Shown: piece after piece, positions 24,569-33,715 of the stretch
Numbering within the stretch: the first letter of the stretch is position 1
Layout of the letters: each line of letters starts with the position of its first letter
Source: an uncultured Bacteroidales bacterium
GTDB lineage: Bacteria; Bacteroidota; Bacteroidia; Bacteroidales; P3
Assembly: GCA_946613135.1 (NCBI GenBank)
Contig: CAMOFI010000009.1
Span: 1 to 36,816 of the forward strand
Length of the DNA: 36,816 bases
Direction: 5' to 3'
Notes under the pieces: model-generated
Database searches by the model: none
Told to the model about the DNA's origin: nothing
What the model saw: only the letters and a program-made list of their open reading frames with translations
Translations under genes and position numbers: made by a program

Positions 24569-27500
24569 TCAATCATCTTCATCGAGGGTGATTGTTGGAG
24601 CTTCGTCGTCATTGCTGTCAGGCTCCGTAGCATTTTTAGGAGCCGTTATAGACTGCAGATGTTGCTTTGCTTCCATAACGACCTCTTCGTCTGCATCGTT
24701 GGCCACCTCATAGTTGTCTATGATGCTCTGCAGTGTCTGCTTTGCCTGTACATCGTTGCCGCGACGATGGAATATGTCGGCCCAGAGGATGAATGTCTTG
24801 GCCAGCCAGTAGTCGCTGCCAGGATTGTTCACCACATCCTCTACGATGCGTTCGGCTTGGTCGAGGTCATTCTCGCCATACTTTATATAAGCCCTGCGAT
24901 AGCCGGCTTCGCCCATATAGTCGCCATTTGACGAGTTCATAAGTTGAGCATATGTCGCGAAAGCCTCATTCATGGCACCTGCATAGTAGTAACTTCTCGA
25001 CATGAGTATTGCTGCTTCATCCTTCATTTCGTCGGTCGACTTAGGTTCGTTGATGACCTCGCGTGCCGAAATGGCCACATTGCCGGTGTCTTTGAGTGCA
25101 TACCAGCTGCGCAATATACCCATACGAGCCTGAAGGCGCGAAGCATCGGACGACGACACAACGACGAGCGGCACATAATAATCGAGAGCTTTGCGGTAGT
25201 TTTTCTGAGCGTAATTGGTTACGGCAGCCTGATAGAGGCTGTTCTCTGTATATGGGTTATTGCCCCTTTCGGCCACCCATTCGTAATGGCTCAGAGCCTT
25301 GCCTTGCTGGCCTGAACGTGTCAGGGCGTCGGCAAGATAGTAATGGGCCTTAAGGATAAAGAGCCCGTGGGGAAACTTCTGAATATAGTTGGAGAAACCC
25401 GCAATGGCATTGTCATAGTTGCCGGCAAAATAACGGTTTTCGGCAGCGAGATATAGCGTCGAATCCTGCTCGACGGCCGACACTGTAGTCTTCGTCACAC
25501 GGCTTACGTAGGTGAAATATTCCTCAACACGGTCTTGTTCAACATAGATGTTCTTTATCGACATCATAGCGTCGCGGGCCTCGTCGGTTCCAGGGTAGCG
25601 CGACAGCAGTTGGTCGAATGTTTCGAGGGCCTTGTCGTTCTGCTCTGTATTATAGTAGATAAGACCTACGTTAAGCAATGCCTGCGGCACATAGCTGCTC
25701 TGCGAATATCTCTTTATGAAGTTGTTATAGTACAGCAGAGCCATCTCGTTGTTGTCGCAGATTAGATAGGTGTTGGCTATCTCAAACATGGCCTTGGGCG
25801 AAAGAGGTGAATTGCTGAATTTCTCGAAAATATAGTTCAAACTGTTAAGCTTTTCCACATTCTTGCCCTGAGCTCCAAAACACAGGGCTTTCTGGTAGGT
25901 GGCATAGTCGGCATCCTGTCCTCCGGCCTTGATGACACGGTCGTAATAGCCAATGGCACCGTCAAAATTCTTGCGTACATACAGGCAGTCGCCCATGCGG
26001 TTATAGGTATCAAACACCTGCTTGCGGTCGGAATCGCTGTTCGAGAGCGACAAGAACTCCGAGAACTTCTCTTCTGCCCGGCCATACATCTTGCGACGCA
26101 TATACACATATCCTGCCGTGTACAGGGCCTGAGGGTAATACACAGAATTCTTGCGCGATGTGGCTGTAAAGAACCTGTCGAGGAGTTTCTGCGAGCGGCC
26201 ATAGTTGGCAAGGCGGTACTGCGATTCTGCAGAGAGGTAGAGGGCATCGGTGGTTATCGATGGTGTGGCGTTGACCGACACGGCACTGTCGAAACAGACC
26301 GAGGCTTGCTGTAAGTTGCGTTCGTTGAACAGGTCGATGCCTCTGTTGACGAGAATACGCTGGTATGCCTGCCTCATTGTAGCATCCTTCAGCAGTTCTT
26401 TCTTGTTCCTCTCTATCAACGCCAAAGCATCCTTATAGTTACGTGTGGTACAATAGAGAGAGGTGAGTATTTGTTGTATCTCGGCCTTGCGCTTCGACTT
26501 TGGATAGCGTTGCAGGTAGTTCTCGAACGAACGTATCGACTCGTTGTAGGCATTCGGATTCAGTTCGCAGCTCAGTTTAGCATAGTTGAAAGCAGCCTCT
26601 TCTTGTATGTCAAGGTTATGGCGCATTTCAGAGGCACTTTTGAATGCCGTGCGGGCATCGTTTTTTCGGTCCAGCTTAATGTATGTGTCCCCAAGGGTGA
26701 AGAGTGCGTTCTGTGCTGTAGAGTCCTCAGCGCCGACAAAAGTCGACAGGAATGTCGCTGCCGAATCATACTTGCCCAGCATGTAGTAGCAATAGCCCAT
26801 TGGATAGTTGCCCATTGCTACAGTTTTGTTGTTGTTCCTTTTCGATGCGTCTTCGTTGGCCTGGATATAGTAGTCCAAAGCTCTTCTATACTCGCCACGG
26901 TTGAAATACACATCTCCCACAACGCGTTCAATTTCCTCGCGTTGTGCAACGTTACGCCTCTTCAGTAGGTCTGGTGCCATACGAAGCACTTCGTCGTCGT
27001 TACCCTGATAGTGCTTGATATAGAAACGATAAAGCGGCACCAAAGTATCAAAAGCCTTGACTTTTTCTATCTTGCGGAACTCCTTGTCGGCCGAATCATA
27101 CTGCTTGGTACTGAACAAAATATCTCCATAGTAGTATATTGCCGCATTGCGATAATACGACTTTCCATCGGCGACATGCTTGAAATACTTCTTGGCATTA
27201 TCCTTGTCGCCCTGCTGAAAATAGCAGAAGGCTGTTTTGTATTCATATTCACTGCGATGGTTGAATTCGACCTCCGAACCGACAACTTGAAGGTACTCGT
27301 GCAGTGCCTTGTTGTATTCGCCCTTGTCGAAATAGACATTACCCATCGCGAAACGGGCCATATTCATCTTGTCGCTTTCCGGATACAGCCTCATAAACTC
27401 GCTGATGCGGTACATCGCATCGTCGTTGCGGAGTTGTTCCGAGCATACTGCAGCATAATACATTGCGTCGGCCGCATCGGCCGACGAGGCATCGGCTCCT

Positions 27501-27670
27501 TTAAGGTACTTGTCGAAAAGATGCTGTGCTACAGCGAATTTGTCCTTTCTAAACAGATCCAGGGCGTCATTATACAACCCTGACAATCCACTATTGTCCA
27601 AACCGGTTTGCGCTTTCAGCCCAACCGACAGCGCAAGCAGGCCGAAACATAGGAAAATTGCACGCTTCAT
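24569..27670 (-). CDS. large periplasmic TPR protein
   Basis: The ORF track starts at a TTG (27706), but the ATG at 27668-27670 gives a proper signal peptide, MKRAIFLCFGLLALSVGLKAQ, and 1033 residues. Nearly the whole mature protein is tetratricopeptide repeats, for example GNVYFDKGEYNKALHEYLQV, YYGDILFSTKQYDSADKEF, GLIYYNTEQNDKALETFDQL and YYLADALTRSGQQGKALSHYE. The C terminus is an acidic tail (NDDEAPTITLDEDD). Some repeats have the BamD/YbgF style (FLSLSNSDSDR, RYPGTDEA). It is a periplasmic scaffold; no lipobox is present, so anchoring would be through partners. It heads a six-gene - strand cluster, 64 nt before the barrel protein. The role is unknown. Confidence 0.85.
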   Translation of the reverse strand: MKRAIFLCFGLLALSVGLKAQTGLDNSGLSGLYNDALDLFRKDKFAVAQHLFDKYLKGADASSADAADAMYYAAVCSEQLRNDDAMYRISEFMRLYPESDKMNMARFAMGNVYFDKGEYNKALHEYLQVVGSEVEFNHRSEYEYKTAFCYFQQGDKDNAKKYFKHVADGKSYYRNAAIYYYGDILFSTKQYDSADKEFRKIEKVKAFDTLVPLYRFYIKHYQGNDDEVLRMAPDLLKRRNVAQREEIERVVGDVYFNRGEYRRALDYYIQANEDASKRNNNKTVAMGNYPMGYCYYMLGKYDSAATFLSTFVGAEDSTAQNALFTLGDTYIKLDRKNDARTAFKSASEMRHNLDIQEEAAFNYAKLSCELNPNAYNESIRSFENYLQRYPKSKRKAEIQQILTSLYCTTRNYKDALALIERNKKELLKDATMRQAYQRILVNRGIDLFNERNLQQASVCFDSAVSVNATPSITTDALYLSAESQYRLANYGRSQKLLDRFFTATSRKNSVYYPQALYTAGYVYMRRKMYGRAEEKFSEFLSLSNSDSDRKQVFDTYNRMGDCLYVRKNFDGAIGYYDRVIKAGGQDADYATYQKALCFGAQGKNVEKLNSLNYIFEKFSNSPLSPKAMFEIANTYLICDNNEMALLYYNNFIKRYSQSSYVPQALLNVGLIYYNTEQNDKALETFDQLLSRYPGTDEARDAMMSIKNIYVEQDRVEEYFTYVSRVTKTTVSAVEQDSTLYLAAENRYFAGNYDNAIAGFSNYIQKFPHGLFILKAHYYLADALTRSGQQGKALSHYEWVAERGNNPYTENSLYQAAVTNYAQKNYRKALDYYVPLVVVSSSDASRLQARMGILRSWYALKDTGNVAISAREVINEPKSTDEMKDEAAILMSRSYYYAGAMNEAFATYAQLMNSSNGDYMGEAGYRRAYIKYGENDLDQAERIVEDVVNNPGSDYWLAKTFILWADIFHRRGNDVQAKQTLQSIIDNYEVANDADEEVVMEAKQHLQSITAPKNATEPDSNDDEAPTITLDEDD

Positions 27671-27787
27671 AGATTTTATGCTTATCTTTTTCTGTATTTT
27701 AAACAACTAACGCATAAACAAAAAATATATTTTACAATAAATAAAAAAAAATAGCGTTAGAAACGAAAAACAATAAACATATCCGAA

Positions 27788-28999
27788 TTGCAGCACTTCA
27801 ACAACATATTCATCGATGGCATGCTCAGCGACATCACTGTCTGCGACGGCATAATAACCGACATAGCTCCAAGCAAGGCAGAAACAGGCACTGTGCCACG
27901 TTCCGACTTGGCTTTTGCAATCCCTGGCCTTGTCAATATGCACACCCACTCGGCAATGACATTGTTGCGCAGTGCGGGCAGCGGCCTGCCGCTATTCCGT
28001 TGGCTCAACGAAGCAATCTTTCCACAGGAAGCAAAACTGACTCCCGAGAAGGTCTTCGAAGGCTCGGTCGACGCATGCAACGAGATGCTGTCGACAGGCA
28101 CTACTGCATTCAACGACATGTACTTCCATATAGAGAGCACGTTCCAAGCCGCTCACAAGTCAGGAATGAGTGCCAACATTGCCCTTTCGGTAACAGACGC
28201 CGATTTTGAAAACGGCACACTGAAAAAATTCATCAACGACTTCGAGCACTACACAACAGTTGCATCACGATGCAACGCCACTACATCTGTCGCTCCGCAC
28301 GCAATATATACAGTATCAGGAAAACATTTACAATATCTTGCTGATTTTGCGAAAGAACACGACACCCTGTTTCACATGCACCTGTCTGAAACACAGAAAG
28401 AGAGAGAGGACTGCATAAAGCAACACGGAGTGCCTCCAGTTGTGTATCTCGACCAACTGGGCATCTTCGACAAAGTGGGCAGCCGATTCATCGGTGCACA
28501 TTCCCTCTGGCTTGACAAAACTGAGATACAAATACTTGGCAGTCATCATGCAACCGTTGTCCACTGCCCCAACTCCAACTTGAAACTTGGATCTGGCTAC
28601 CGGTTTCTATACACCGAATTGCGGGATGCAGGTGTCAACGTCACCCTAGGCACCGACGGATGCGCTTCGAGCGACAACCTTGATATGATAGAAGCCATGA
28701 AACTGATGTCGCTGCTGCAGAAAGGGTACCGCAACGACCCCTCCGTCCTTCCCGCCGAAGAAGTTTTAGCCATAGCAACAACCAACGGACGCAAAGCCCT
28801 CAGACTTGACGACAACACCATAAAGACCGGCAACAAGGCCGACTTCTCAATAATAAGCCTCAACAATCCTATTTTCAAAAATATAGATATAATCAATTCA
28901 ACCAACGCTCAAAGACATTCCGACTTCCTTAACCACCTAATCTACGCCACACACGGCAACGCCATCTCTCAAACCATAACGCCACACATTGCAATCTAA
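27788..28999 (+). CDS. mtaD: amidohydrolase, MtaD-type (5-methylthioadenosine/S-adenosylhomocysteine deaminase family)
   Basis: The 403-residue metal-dependent deaminase has the HxH metal site at His52 and His54 (PGLVNMHTHSAMTLLR), the second site with His198 and the catalytic Glu201 (LFHMHLSETQKERE), a third histidine region (GAHSLWLDKTEI, VVHCPNSNLKLGSG) and the metal aspartate in TLGTDGCASSDN. The MtaD/TrzN-like order fits deamination of methylthioadenosine, SAH or adenosine; guanine deaminase-like activity cannot be excluded. The start is unusual. Homologous-looking sequence (HFNNIFIDGMLSDITVCDG) lies upstream of the first in-frame ATG (27821), so initiation is probably at TTG 27788-27790. 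The in-frame stop at 27758-27760 limits any extension. It is divergent from the TPR gene and 54 nt before the solute-binding protein. Confidence 0.85.
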   Translation: MQHFNNIFIDGMLSDITVCDGIITDIAPSKAETGTVPRSDLAFAIPGLVNMHTHSAMTLLRSAGSGLPLFRWLNEAIFPQEAKLTPEKVFEGSVDACNEMLSTGTTAFNDMYFHIESTFQAAHKSGMSANIALSVTDADFENGTLKKFINDFEHYTTVASRCNATTSVAPHAIYTVSGKHLQYLADFAKEHDTLFHMHLSETQKEREDCIKQHGVPPVVYLDQLGIFDKVGSRFIGAHSLWLDKTEIQILGSHHATVVHCPNSNLKLGSGYRFLYTELRDAGVNVTLGTDGCASSDNLDMIEAMKLMSLLQKGYRNDPSVLPAEEVLAIATTNGRKALRLDDNTIKTGNKADFSIISLNNPIFKNIDIINSTNAQRHSDFLNHLIYATHGNAISQTITPHIAI

Positions 29000-29053
29000 A
29001 ACAACAAACCTCCAAATGGCAAAAACTCCTCAAAAACACGCTCGTAAAGTGTT

Positions 29054-30733
29054 ATGAACCGCCTCAAAAAAAACACATCATCTATATCACGCTTGCACAA
29101 CATCTGTTGTACAATATGCCTCTTGTCATGTCTTACTATCCTGTCGTGCAGCCGCAAATCCACAAATGACGACAAAGCCATATTCCGCTACAACGAATCG
29201 GCCGGCATCGCCACACTGGATCCTGCATTTGCCAAAGACCAGGCCCTCATTTGGGCCACAACACAAATATACAACGGTTTGGTACGTCTCGACACAAATC
29301 TCAACGTCAAGCCATGCATAGCAAAGAGTTGGACCATCAGCGATGACGCCCTTACCTACATCTTCACTTTAAGAGACAGTGTGTATTTTCATAAGAATCC
29401 ACTATTTAACACAAAAGATTCAACCCGAAAAGTCATAGCGTCAGACTTCGTTTATTCACTCAACCGCATCCTCGATCCCGACGTAGCATCGCCTGGACTT
29501 TGGATTTTTTCGCATCTCGCCCCCAACGGCTTCCTGGCTCCCGACGACACCACATTTGTCGTAAAACTCAAAGAGCCTTTTGCTCCTATGCTCTCTTTGC
29601 TCTCGATGCCATACTGCAGCGTTGTGCCCCATGAAGTTGTGGAACACTACGGAACCGATTTCCGAAACCATCCGTGCGGAACCGGGCCCTTCAGATTCCA
29701 ATTTTGGAAAGAGGGCGTGAAATTAGTGCTTCGACGCAACCCGCTCTATTTTGAATACGACACCATAGTCCACACAAAAGACTCCTCTACCCTGTTCGAG
29801 TTACGCAGGTTGCCCTACCTTGATGCCGTTGCCGTCACCTTCATTATCGACAAGCAGACGGCATTCCTTGAATTCGTCAAAGGAAATCTCGACTTCATGA
29901 ACTCGCTCGACGCATCATACAAAGACGAGATACTGACACGCACCGGACAGCTAAAAGAAAAATACGCCGACAAACTTGACATGCTTTCCATACCATTCCT
30001 CAACACCGAATACCTCGGTTTTCTGATGGACGGCAACGAACTAATCCCCAAACCAGTACGTCAAGCCATCAACTATGGTTTCGACCGCCGAAAGATGATG
30101 AAATATATGCGCAACAACGTGGGTTTGCCCGGATGCAAGGGGATGATTCCCGCCGGACTGCCTGGCTACGACAGCACGGCTGGCTACGGCTACGACTACA
30201 ATCCGGAAAAAGCACGCCAACTGCTTGCCTCAGCAGGCTTCCCCGATGGCAAGGGGCTGTCACCCATCAGGTTGGCCACCACCAGCAGCTACCTTGACCT
30301 CTGCAAATATATACAGCAGCAGCTGTCGCTCATCGGCATAGACATCAAACTCGACGTGAATCCGCCTGCCGCGCTACGCGAGCAGATGGCGCAAGGAAAA
30401 TCGAGCTGGTTCAGAGGTTCATGGATAGCCGACTATCCCGATGCCGAGAACTACATGACACTGTTTTACAGTCCCAACCACTCTCCTGCCGGTCCCAACT
30501 ACACGCATTTCACATCAGCGAGTTACGATCGCCTGTATAGGCAGGCACTCGCTGAGACCAAGCCAGACAAGAGGCTCCAAATGTACCGCAAAATGGATTC
30601 CATCATGAGCGACGAAGCACCGGTTGTAGTACTCTACTATGACCAAATCCTGCACTTCACCCACAAGAATATCAGCGGAATAAGGACAAATGCCATGAAC
30701 GCGCTCGACCTGCGATACACAAAAAAGAAATAG
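29054..30733 (+). CDS. peptide-type ABC transporter solute-binding lipoprotein (SBP family 5)
   Basis: The 559-residue protein has a lipoprotein signal with the likely lipidated cysteine at residue 32 (CLTILSCSRKS). The fold is that of OppA/DppA: ATLDPAFAKDQALIWATTQIYNGLV at the start, then SKSWTISDDALTYIFTLRDSVYFH-like and ASDFVYSLNRILDPDVASPG segments, PHEVVEHYGTDFRNHPCGTGPF, and PVRQAINYGFDRRKMM with the GFPDGKGLSPIRL turn. It would bind oligopeptides or similar solutes at the membrane. No permease or ATPase genes are adjacent, so it is an orphan. It converges with nrdG, with 7 nt between the stops. Confidence 0.92.
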   Translation: MNRLKKNTSSISRLHNICCTICLLSCLTILSCSRKSTNDDKAIFRYNESAGIATLDPAFAKDQALIWATTQIYNGLVRLDTNLNVKPCIAKSWTISDDALTYIFTLRDSVYFHKNPLFNTKDSTRKVIASDFVYSLNRILDPDVASPGLWIFSHLAPNGFLAPDDTTFVVKLKEPFAPMLSLLSMPYCSVVPHEVVEHYGTDFRNHPCGTGPFRFQFWKEGVKLVLRRNPLYFEYDTIVHTKDSSTLFELRRLPYLDAVAVTFIIDKQTAFLEFVKGNLDFMNSLDASYKDEILTRTGQLKEKYADKLDMLSIPFLNTEYLGFLMDGNELIPKPVRQAINYGFDRRKMMKYMRNNVGLPGCKGMIPAGLPGYDSTAGYGYDYNPEKARQLLASAGFPDGKGLSPIRLATTSSYLDLCKYIQQQLSLIGIDIKLDVNPPAALREQMAQGKSSWFRGSWIADYPDAENYMTLFYSPNHSPAGPNYTHFTSASYDRLYRQALAETKPDKRLQMYRKMDSIMSDEAPVVVLYYDQILHFTHKNISGIRTNAMNALDLRYTKKK

Positions 30734-30740
30734 CACCCGG

Positions 30741-31205
30741 TCACTTTTGCCAAAACCGCGAGGTTATATCGTGCAACCTCCCATCGGCAACTTTGTACAT
30801 CCTCTGGTTGGTGCCACGGCTACGCAAAGCGCCAAGATGTGCGAGATAAGGACCTAATTTAATGTAGTCGAAATTGTTGAGATGCATTTTTGAAGAAAGT
30901 ATAGACCGACCGCTGTACCATGCCGTATGCAATTTCTGGTGATGGCGACGCATATGGCTCATCAAACTGTCCACCTCCTCAGGTATGGCATCGCCTCCCA
31001 TCAAGGCAACACACGTGATATTAGAGTGGCACTGCGATATAAGCTTGTCAAGAGCACTCTCTGTGAGCGGTTCGCCAACGTCGTTCCACAAATACTTCGA
31101 ATGGCATCCTGGACACCTGCAAGGACACCCGGTGAGGTTTATGGCCAACGAGACCTCATCGGGTATCTCTTGAAAGACAATATCGCTGTTCAGATACTTC
31201 AACAT
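30741..31205 (-). CDS. nrdG: anaerobic ribonucleotide reductase-activating protein
   Basis: The track ORF begins at GTG 31232 inside the nrdD stop. The ATG at 31203-31205 (MLKYLNSDIVFQEIPDEVSL) is the natural start and gives 154 residues. It is a short radical-SAM enzyme: the cluster motif CPCRCPGC (CxxxCxxC) follows NLTGC, and GGDA after CVALM is the SAM-binding glycine motif. It generates the glycyl radical in NrdD. It lies 23 nt after nrdD on the same strand, so it is controlled by the same promoter and riboswitch. Length matches the family (about 155). Confidence 0.94.
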   Translation of the reverse strand: MLKYLNSDIVFQEIPDEVSLAINLTGCPCRCPGCHSKYLWNDVGEPLTESALDKLISQCHSNITCVALMGGDAIPEEVDSLMSHMRRHHQKLHTAWYSGRSILSSKMHLNNFDYIKLGPYLAHLGALRSRGTNQRMYKVADGRLHDITSRFWQK

Positions 31206-31228
31206 GGCATCAAAGCATATACTGCGTG

Positions 31229-33331
31229 TCACTGTTCAGCATCGACGGTAGCATAGAAGCGGCGCGAGGCCTCCTGTTGACGAGGCATAGAGAAGTTACT
31301 TACACGCTTCAGGTAGCCAATCACACGGGTCATATAGTCAACATTCTTCGAATGGCAGTGGGGACACTCTTTCAGGTAACGCTTATCGATGTGCCCACAG
31401 TCGTTGCAGATTGTGTTGGGAATATTGAATGTGAAATAATTGCACCCCTCTTTGGCTGCCACGTGCAGCAACTGCATATACTGTTCCTGCGACAGATGCT
31501 CCTCGAGGTTGCAATGCAAGGCACTGCCACCGGTAAGGTGCTCTATATAGGGAGCGCCATGCAGACGGAATTTTTCGAGAACAGAAATCGACGGGTCTTC
31601 GACAATGTAGAAATAACTGTTGTAGCAGTCGCGAGGCACAAAATAGCCATCCTCACGGTCCCATTTGGCATGTTTTACGCCCACATTCTCAGCGGGGATC
31701 ATCTCACAGTTGAACATCACCTCTTTGGTGCGGTATTCTTTGTTCTTCTTTTCTACCAGTCCAAGAACCGTCTGAACAAAACTCTTATAATTCGGGTTAT
31801 CATTGATTGTCAAACCCATAAACTCTGCAGCTTCAACCAGTCCATTAACACCTATGGTAAGGTATTGGCGAGCGATATTGATATAACCCGCATCGAACAA
31901 CGGCAACATTCCATGAGCTGCAAGGTCTTTGAGGTTTTCGTTGTAAGCCAGCTGCACCTTGTGGCACAAATCAATGATATCCGTCAGAAAGTCTCGATAG
32001 TCAATCTTGTTGTTGACGGCATATTGAATACAACGGTTGAGGTTGATGGTGAGCACACTTTTCGAACCCGTCGATACGCCACCGGCGCCAAGAGTATAGC
32101 TGAATCCATTGTCTGTAATCTCGTTGCGCAAGCGGCAGCAGCTGCTAAGCGAGTCGGCATTGTCGCTCATGTAGGTAAAAAAGCTGTGTCCTTCGGCATA
32201 CATCTCGGCCGTAAAAGCAGCCATCTCGGGATCGACCATTTCGCCGTCTTTGCTGAGCAATGCCATTGTCTCGACAGGGAACGTCAGCACTGCCTTGGTA
32301 CGTTCAGCATTGAACCAGCGCATAAAACGTTTCTGGAGCCATTTCAGTCCTTCCCAATCGGGAGCAGAGCCGTCGGGGAAACGGAATTCGCCAAAGAGGC
32401 TATCAAAATAAGGTTTGTCATAATAGGCTATGTTCCAAAACACTGCCTGATAATTACGTGCACCCGTCGGCTGATTGAGAGTGTATACGATCTGTTCGAA
32501 GCAGTCGGTAATAACTTTATCGAGAGTGCGACGTTTGAGGCTTAGATCAACAACTTCGTCGGCATGTTTGTAATAGTCCTGTCCATAGTCTTTGCCAATG
32601 AAATAGTTAAGATACATCAAAAACTCGGGTGTGGCACATGCACCACTCAGCATGCTGCTGACCATGAATACCATATTGACAAAGCCGCCGCAGAACGACT
32701 TCAGGTTGGTCGGTGCCGTGGAGTTGCCACCAATAGAAACTGTTCCTCCCAGCAGCCACGGATACATAGTGATGCTGGCACAATAGTTGGCCAACGAAGT
32801 TTCATCGTTCTTATATATGAAATGATGAGTGAGCAGGTCGATATACCTGTCCGCCAATTCCTTGCCATACATCTGTTTGATTCGGTCGGTAAGCAGGCGT
32901 CGGTTGAGGCGGATAAAATTCGATTTTGGAAGTTCGCCTATCAGAGTAGCGATATTCTTGTGTTCCACATTGGCATTGGCATCATATTTGGAACCCGATG
33001 CCGCATTGGCAGCTTCGCAGTAGTCAGCCAGGAATTTCAGCTTCTCCATTGTTTCGCGGTCTTCAGTGTGGCGTTGCCTGTACAGCATAAAACTCTTTGC
33101 CACATCGTAATAGCCCTCCTTCATCAAGGCCACCTCCACCTGGTTCTGGATTTCCTCGACGGTAATGCCGTTATGGATGTCCAGATGTGTTAGGATTTTA
33201 GAGAGGTCGCCCAAGTCGGCCTGAGCACCAACCGAGTCGAAGGCTTTTAGGACAGCGTTCATGATTTTGTCGACCGAAAACCGTTCTGATTTTCCGTCGC
33301 GTTTTGTGATAGATAGCAAACTTGTTTCCAT
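31229..33331 (-). CDS. nrdD: anaerobic ribonucleoside-triphosphate reductase (class III)
   Basis: The 700-residue enzyme reduces ribonucleoside triphosphates without oxygen. Residues about 1-95 form an ATP-cone (SITKRDGKSERFSVDKIMNAV). The active-site region includes SSCCRLRNEITDNGFSYTLGAGGVSTGSK. Near the C terminus are the zinc cysteines Cys642, Cys645, Cys656 and Cys659 (CNDCG, CPHC) and the glycyl-radical site Gly672 in RVIGYLKRVSNFS. The start ATG (33329-33331) follows a leader of about 380 nt with a cobalamin riboswitch on the same strand. The large + strand ORF 31226-32545 is a shadow. Confidence 0.97.
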   Translation of the reverse strand: METSLLSITKRDGKSERFSVDKIMNAVLKAFDSVGAQADLGDLSKILTHLDIHNGITVEEIQNQVEVALMKEGYYDVAKSFMLYRQRHTEDRETMEKLKFLADYCEAANAASGSKYDANANVEHKNIATLIGELPKSNFIRLNRRLLTDRIKQMYGKELADRYIDLLTHHFIYKNDETSLANYCASITMYPWLLGGTVSIGGNSTAPTNLKSFCGGFVNMVFMVSSMLSGACATPEFLMYLNYFIGKDYGQDYYKHADEVVDLSLKRRTLDKVITDCFEQIVYTLNQPTGARNYQAVFWNIAYYDKPYFDSLFGEFRFPDGSAPDWEGLKWLQKRFMRWFNAERTKAVLTFPVETMALLSKDGEMVDPEMAAFTAEMYAEGHSFFTYMSDNADSLSSCCRLRNEITDNGFSYTLGAGGVSTGSKSVLTINLNRCIQYAVNNKIDYRDFLTDIIDLCHKVQLAYNENLKDLAAHGMLPLFDAGYINIARQYLTIGVNGLVEAAEFMGLTINDNPNYKSFVQTVLGLVEKKNKEYRTKEVMFNCEMIPAENVGVKHAKWDREDGYFVPRDCYNSYFYIVEDPSISVLEKFRLHGAPYIEHLTGGSALHCNLEEHLSQEQYMQLLHVAAKEGCNYFTFNIPNTICNDCGHIDKRYLKECPHCHSKNVDYMTRVIGYLKRVSNFSMPRQQEASRRFYATVDAEQ

Positions 33332-33395
33332 TTGTTTTGATGTATTTTTACTTTATTTACGCGAAAGTATAATGACAGACGATAGACATAAGCAA

Positions 33396-33540
33396 AGGCC
33401 GGTCTCCTGGCTTGTTGAATCGAGCGGAGACCTTCTCAGCCTATTGTAGGCCAATGGCATTAACTCCACCGATTTTATTCTTTCAACTTACAGTTGCGCG
33501 TCAGCTCACGACTTCCACGTGATTCCCTCCGACCGTCATG
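33396..33540 (-). ncRNA. cobalamin (B12) riboswitch in the nrdDG leader
   Basis: Read on the - strand, the leader holds the ordered blocks of the cobalamin class. GAGGGAATCACGTGGAAGTCGTGA, then GCTGACGCGCAACTGTAA (the G/CNGCNACUGURA B12-box region), then ATGCCATTGGCC and GAGAAGG, and finally AAGCCAGGAGACCGGCCT, the closing B12-box with the GG-AGACC core. The aptamer ends about 64 nt before the nrdD ATG. Cobalamin binding should lower nrdDG expression. I see no terminator hairpin with a T run after the aptamer, so translational control is more likely than attenuation. The 33332-33395 stretch is the expression platform; 33541-33715 is plain leader with no further gene. Confidence 0.93.
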
Positions 33541-33715
33541 TTTGGCGGAAACGACAGTGATGACCATTCCCAAACCATTCCGTTTTTGTTCCTGTTTTCG
33601 TTACCGTACAAAGAACTGACGTCGGATTTCCTCTGCTCTTATTTTTATTCAAAGTACTCAATGCTAATCCATACAGGACAACAAACCGAATTTTCGTCCA
33701 TAGGATTTCAGTTTG

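Noticed and set aside
31226-32545. 439-residue + strand ORF inside nrdD
   Set aside because: Antisense shadow of nrdD, which carries the glycyl-radical and zinc motifs.
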